From contig RCAB01000955.1 in NCBI GenBank assembly GCA_003640385.1, forward strand, positions 1 to 10,897: a stretch of 10,897 nt of DNA. Direction: 5' to 3'. Shown here in pieces: positions 7,779 through 10,897 of this stretch. Under the pieces are notes generated by a model that saw only the letters and a list, made by a program, of their open reading frames with translations, was not told where the DNA came from and ran no database searches. The position numbers and the translations under genes were made by a program. This DNA is from Setaria digitata (taxonomy: Eukaryota; Nematoda; Chromadorea; Rhabditida; Setariidae). The stretch's first letter is position 1, and each line of letters opens with the position of its first letter.

Positions 7779-8603
7779 TCATTAAATGCAAATAATTCAA
7801 GCAATTATAAATCAGCAAAGAGGAGAAAAAAAGCATCGCCAAAATTTCATCATTATTTTTGCTTGAAAAAATAGTGCAAAAAATAAGCCATAATTTTTGG
7901 AACAAAAAAAAAAAAAAAAAAAAAAAAGAGCAAATAAACAAACAAATATGTGGATATTTTTCAGTTTTTACTATTTAATGTTAAAAGCAAAGAAGAGAGG
8001 AAAAAAATATCTAAAAATAGAACAATCAAAAATCTGATTAGATCGAATGATTTAACGTCTGATAGCGTTTGTTATTTGTTAATTTTTGATGAGAAATGAT
8101 ACGATGATAAACTTACATCAAGTCAGCAAAAAAAAAAAAAAAAAAAACAAAGGAAAAGGAAGCCGACTGAAAAGATAAGTGAAGCAAATGGAAAAATTTT
8201 TAAGGAAAATAAATTAGCTGATTAGAAATGACAGAAGAAACTTATCTTGTAAGCACTTATTATCAGTTATAACAAAATTAGTAAATCAAAAAAAAAAAAA
8301 TCTCATCTAATTTTTGAATTTCAAAAAAATATTTTAATGATTACTTATTTTGTTTGTTGTAAAAAAGAAAGACATTGATTTTATCCATAACCATCCAAAG
8401 TAATACATTCATCTTTCTTTTTTTTTGGATTCAGAAGTTTGATAATTTTAAGGCGTGCAATTTTGGATCCCATCTGAACCTATCTGCTATCCATTAGAAA
8501 CTAATTTAGCTATGCCAGTTATATCTACTAACAAAGTATGTAAAGAAACTACTAATAACTTAGCTTACTTTACTAAATAATAAAAAGAAACAAAAAAAAA
8601 AAA
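7779..8603. other. AT-rich non-coding DNA with the longest A tracts
   Basis: No gene is supportable. A24 at 7904-7927 is the longest homopolymer in the window. Others are A20 at 8128-8147, A13 at 8288-8300 and A12 at 8592-8603. The minus-strand frame across 7735-7941 begins with phenylalanine runs from the A24 tract and is rejected. Scattered GATAA words occur but without regular spacing. Confidence 0.55.
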
Positions 8604-8972
8604 GTGCAAATTTTTATAATTCTTTTTTTCTTTTTGATAAGAGAAAAATATATGAAATTTTGCATTTAAGGCATGAAATTTACAAAATATTAATTTACAA
8701 TGTTTCCGTTCATTAGTGATTTAAATTGAAATGTTTCAACATATTTCCGTCGTAACTAACAAGACGAATAATGAAAAGAAATAAAAAATGTCTTTTCCAT
8801 TACAAAAGTCTACATGTTTAAAGATACCTTTAAAGAGCAAAAAATAAAAAAAGGGAAAGAAAAATAAAAACTACGATGAAATGATGGAATAAAAAATTGA
8901 AATAAAAGAAAGAAATTTAAAAGAAATTACAAATAAAATCTATTTAATCATCAATCGTTTCCTCCATTTTCA
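8604..8972. other. Non-coding DNA lacking long A/T tracts
   Basis: No gene or RNA is visible. From here to the right edge only one run of ten or more A occurs (9490-9500), unlike the preceding 8.6 kb. The stretch is purine-rich on the + strand between 8830 and 8940. A + frame without ATG is open from 8893 through the minisatellite to a TGA at 9196-9198. Confidence 0.45.
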
Positions 8973-9008
8973 TTTTTCCTCCTTTCCCTTCTTTTTTTTC
9001 TTCCTTCC
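8973..9008 (+). other. 36-nt pure polypyrimidine tract before AAAG
   Basis: Every base from 8973 to 9008 is C or T, mixed rather than homopolymeric, followed by AAAG (9009-9012). This matches the layout of an intron polypyrimidine tract and acceptor AG, and it abuts the GC-rich minisatellite. It could equally be an unrelated pyrimidine tract. Support for splicing is weak because no coding sequence is recognised behind it. Confidence 0.4.
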
Positions 9009-9037
9009 AAAGATTGAGATATCTACATCTCGCTTAC

Positions 9038-9138
9038 CTCGATTCACTCCCCGCTCACCCCGACTCATTTCCCGCTCACCTCGATTCACTCCCCGCTCAC
9101 CCCGACTCATTTCCCGCTCACCTCGGTTCGCTTTTCAT
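9038..9138 (+). repeat. C-rich minisatellite, 21-bp units in 42-bp ABAB order
   Basis: Four 21-base units run head to tail at 9038-9058, 9059-9079, 9080-9100 and 9101-9121. Units 1 and 3 are identical (CTCGATTCACTCC then CCGCTCAC). Units 2 and 4 are identical (CCCGACTCATTTC then CCGCTCAC). The two types share the CCGCTCAC end and differ inside, so the true repeat is 42 bases. A partial, diverged unit follows (CTCGGTTCGCTTTTC from 9122), and 9017-9037 matches the A unit at about 12 of 21 positions. The array is much richer in C and CpG than its surroundings. As 21 is a multiple of three, all + frames stay open; one reads RSPRFTP/RSPRLIS heptads, another LDSLPAH/PDSFPAH. None has an ATG start. 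Confidence 0.9.
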
Positions 9139-9331
9139 AAAGTCCTCCGCTCTCAGTTGAGATGCCTTTTTTATGTGCAATACTTATTATCGTTTTGATT
9201 GAAATTCCTAATTTAGTGATGTTATCATAGCCAAAAAGAAAAAAAGAGAAAAAACTGGTTTTAAAATGCTAAAAATGGACAACTACGATGTTAACAATTA
9301 GTGATTTATATGCTGGTGATAACAATTGTTA
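9139..9331. other. Non-coding DNA after the minisatellite
   Basis: There is no supportable gene. The frame continuing from the minisatellite ends at TGA 9196-9198. A 14-base perfect palindrome, ATAACAATTGTTAT, sits at 9319-9332 and includes a TGATAA overlap and a CAATTG; palindromes of this size are expected a few times in a window like this. Confidence 0.45.
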
Positions 9332-9364
9332 TGATTAATGATGCTGATGATAATAATAATAATT
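9332..9364 (+). repeat. Imperfect GAT/AAT trinucleotide repeat
   Basis: The stretch reads as triplets of GAT and related words, passing through GATGCTGATGAT and then into AATAATAATAAT. It looks like a compound trinucleotide microsatellite that has partly decayed. No function is evident. Confidence 0.65.
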
Positions 9365-10338
9365 ATCAAAGATATTTCCATTCTTAATTCTTTTATGGTT
9401 ATTTCTTGCTAGAACAATGAATATGATATTCGGAAATGAAAAATTTACACTTTCTTTCTTTTGTTGATATTTGATCAAGCAAGCAATGGAAAAAAAAAAA
9501 GAAGAAAAAGAAATTTATGAGAAATGAATTAATCAAATATCAATTTATGTAACGGTTAAATAATTTATTTGTGTACCGACTAAGAGAATTTTTTTTTCTT
9601 TGGTTAAGCTTTATGAAAATTATAATTTTACCAGGCATAAATGAAAATTTTAAGAGAGAATAAAGTAAATTTGGAATTTATATGAAATTATTTCACATTT
9701 TTGATAATAAAAGGAAGAAAAAAAAAGAGCATACTGTTATTAATACCGTAATAAGAGCATGTAAAAGCAGTAGCAATGGTAATAAAAGTTGTTGTTGGAC
9801 AGAAAATAAAATGAATTTAATGAAATGATAATTAATGTTAATGAGCTTATTTTAACTAACAGTTTATAAACAAAATGGAATTACTGAAGTTAGAATTTGA
9901 AATGCTTACAGTAGAGCATTAAAACAATAATGATTTCATAAATAATGTTATTTGCTATACAAATATATTAAATTACAGCTATTAGTGATAATTATTAGAC
10001 TGGAAACATTCAATGTTATCAATGCTCATTAACTGTCCAGCAATAATTACTCTTAAATGCTTCTGGCAATTATTTTAGTTACAGTATCATTAAGTGCTCC
10101 ATAGAATTTTTGGAAAGAAAAATAGAAGTTAATAGAAAAAGGAATTTCAAAAGTCAAAAGTTAAATAAAAATAACAAAGAAAATGCCAATTTGACAAATA
10201 ATTAATTGCTATTTTTAATACAATCAGTTCAGGACCTTCGCTTTTTTTGAATTTATTATCTATTTACTTAAAATTGTAGAATTAAACTAACGTTAATAAA
10301 TTCGTTAACAAATTATAATTTAATATTTAAAAAACAAA
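9365..10338. other. AT-rich non-coding DNA with few homopolymers
   Basis: No gene, RNA or transposon is visible across nearly a kilobase. The only long run is A11 at 9490-9500. Base order is more mixed, and AT-rich words such as TAATTA and ATTAATG recur without a fixed period. Confidence 0.5.
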
Positions 10339-10363
10339 CCTTTTTTTTTCTCTCTATTTACAG
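10339..10363 (+). promoter_or_regulatory. Strong 3' splice-acceptor-like sequence
   Basis: A C/T-only run of about 17 bases is followed by ATTTACAG, with AG at 10362-10363. This agrees well with a short pyrimidine-rich invertebrate acceptor of TTTNCAG type. It is 41 bases before an ATG that opens a 104-codon frame, and an in-frame stop (TAA, 10372-10374) lies between them, so the ATG would be the true start. It could serve cis-splicing or, in a nematode, spliced-leader trans-splicing. Function is inferred. Confidence 0.35.
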
Positions 10364-10404
10364 AAGAAATATAATACTTCATATTACCAAAACAATAATT
10401 TTAC

Positions 10405-10719
10405 ATGCTGGTGCGAATGTCTGTACGTTTAAGTATACGCATACGTGTACACTTGCGCGTGTATGTAACGTACTACGAAATACACTTATTTAGAAGGAAT
10501 TCATTCATAAATAATTCCTCTAAATTTTACAGTCCTTCTCGACGAACCTCATCATTAACCGACTCGCTAATTAAATGGCTGATAAAATTTGAATTGATAA
10601 ATTTGGATAAAGAAACATCTCACTGTATAGTTTATGTTTCATATAAATCGAGCAATATTAGATTAACATTGTCCGAAGTTTGGATCAGAATCAGCGTAAC
10701 AGTTTCATCATCCATATAG
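10405..10719 (+). other. Unrecognised 104-codon ORF, coding status uncertain
   Basis: This is the longest ATG-started frame in the window, from ATG 10405 to TAG 10717-10719, and it is not made of homopolymer residues. The first 25 residues are rich in arginine, valine and leucine, because the frame reads through an alternating purine-pyrimidine block. The middle is serine-, asparagine- and lysine-containing, and the end reads LTLSEVWIRISVTVSSSI. I see no signal peptide, membrane segment or known motif. An acceptor-like site lies 41 bases upstream. Against coding: weak start context (TTACATG), no recognised family, and overlap of the last 15 or so codons with a degenerate repeat family that extends past the stop. 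TTTTACAG at 10525-10532 inside the frame could be another acceptor. It may be a first exon, a small orphan gene or chance. Confidence 0.18.
10433..10473. other. Alternating purine-pyrimidine block (Z-DNA candidate)
   Basis: Positions 10433-10452 alternate purine and pyrimidine perfectly for 20 bases (GTATACGCATACGTGTACAC). After a break at 10453, alternation resumes for 14 bases (TGCGCGTGTATGTA, 10454-10467) and then six more (ACGTAC). It is rich in CG, GT and AC steps, the dinucleotides that favour left-handed DNA. It stands out in an A/T-tract landscape and may be a decayed (GT)n or (TACG)n microsatellite. Confidence 0.6.
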
Positions 10720-10897
10720 TGCAATATAGCTTCTGAAGCTTTAATTCATTCATGCATCTGAAGCTCTGATTAGAATTCATGTTAAACACTCTCTAAAGTG
10801 AGCTTAAAATTATTCTCATCCAAAGTTTGGATAAAATTCCACTCTAGTTTAATAGTTTCTGTGGGTACATAAATAGCTCCTGAACTGAATTTTCACT
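10673..10897 (+). repeat. Degenerate interspersed repeat family, cut by right edge
   Basis: Related segments begin near 10673 (CCGAAGTTTGGATCAGAATC), 10732 (TCTGAAGCTTTAATTCATTC), 10757 (TCTGAAGCTCTGATTAGAAT), 10790 (CTCTAAAGTGAGCTTAAAAT), 10819 (TCCAAAGTTTGGATAAAATT) and 10878 (CCTGAACTGAAT). They share a rough pattern YCYRAAGYTYKGATWARAATTCA. The 10673 and 10819 copies also share a following AGTTTC, at 10701 and 10854. Spacing is irregular (about 25 to 60 bases), which suggests an old tandem array broken by indels. It probably continues beyond the window. I recognise no named satellite. Confidence 0.5.

Noticed and set aside
9319..9332. 14-base palindrome ATAACAATTGTTAT as an operator
   Set aside because: A few palindromes of this size are expected in a window of this composition, and nothing nearby suggests a regulated gene.
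1..10897. tRNA, rRNA, spliced-leader RNA, CRISPR array or intact transposon
   Set aside because: I found no B-box-like GGTTCGAATC, no spliced-leader-like sequence, no regularly spaced identical repeats with unique spacers, and no transposase or reverse-transcriptase-like frame.

Overview
The window looks like non-coding nuclear DNA from an AT-rich eukaryote. I could not confirm any protein-coding gene, tRNA, rRNA, CRISPR array or intact mobile element. The background is very AT-rich by eye. It is broken up by homopolymer runs: by hand count, 34 runs of ten or more A and 9 of ten or more T on the given strand, up to A24. Long reading frames are scarce, splice-acceptor-like pyrimidine tracts occur, and there is one N beside a poly-A run. 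This fits an intergenic or intronic piece of a draft invertebrate assembly. A parasitic nematode is my best guess from texture alone (TTTNCAG-type acceptors, T-rich spacers, GATA motifs). No sequence here proves the taxon.

Layout. Positions 1-45 are a G-rich edge fragment with four GGG runs. Positions 46-3086 are AT-rich DNA with many A/T tracts, a T-rich block (883-1093), a TTCG/CpG cluster (1085-1165) and a decayed AAAT/AAAC-type repeat (1456-1575). Positions 3087-3829 are free of long tracts and hold spaced GATA-type motifs. Positions 3830-5031 return to tract-rich DNA with a GA microsatellite (4574-4615). Then come a 38-bp tandem duplication (5032-5104), a degenerate G-rich minisatellite of about 14 bp arranged as 27-28 bp dimers (5497-5636), and a less AT-rich patch with an imperfect hairpin (5761-5794). 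Positions 6000-8603 are tract-rich again, apart from a tract-free interval at 7013-7903 that holds one exact ACTGATAAGA site, a 31-bp-spaced direct repeat carrying four TTATCA motifs, and a doubtful 93-codon ORF.

After 8603 the texture changes: only one A run of ten or more occurs in the last 2.3 kb. This part holds a 36-nt pure pyrimidine tract running into a clean C-rich minisatellite (21-bp units in a 42-bp ABAB arrangement, 9038-9121), a GAT/AAT trinucleotide stretch, and a good splice-acceptor match (ending 10363) upstream of an unrecognised 104-codon ORF. That ORF begins with an alternating purine-pyrimidine block and ends in a family of degenerate repeats that runs to the right edge.

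Nothing shows genes working together. The points most worth following up are the two dimeric minisatellites, the poly-A strand bias with its break near 8.6 kb, the TTCG cluster, the GATA motif groups, and the right-end acceptor/ORF/repeat combination.
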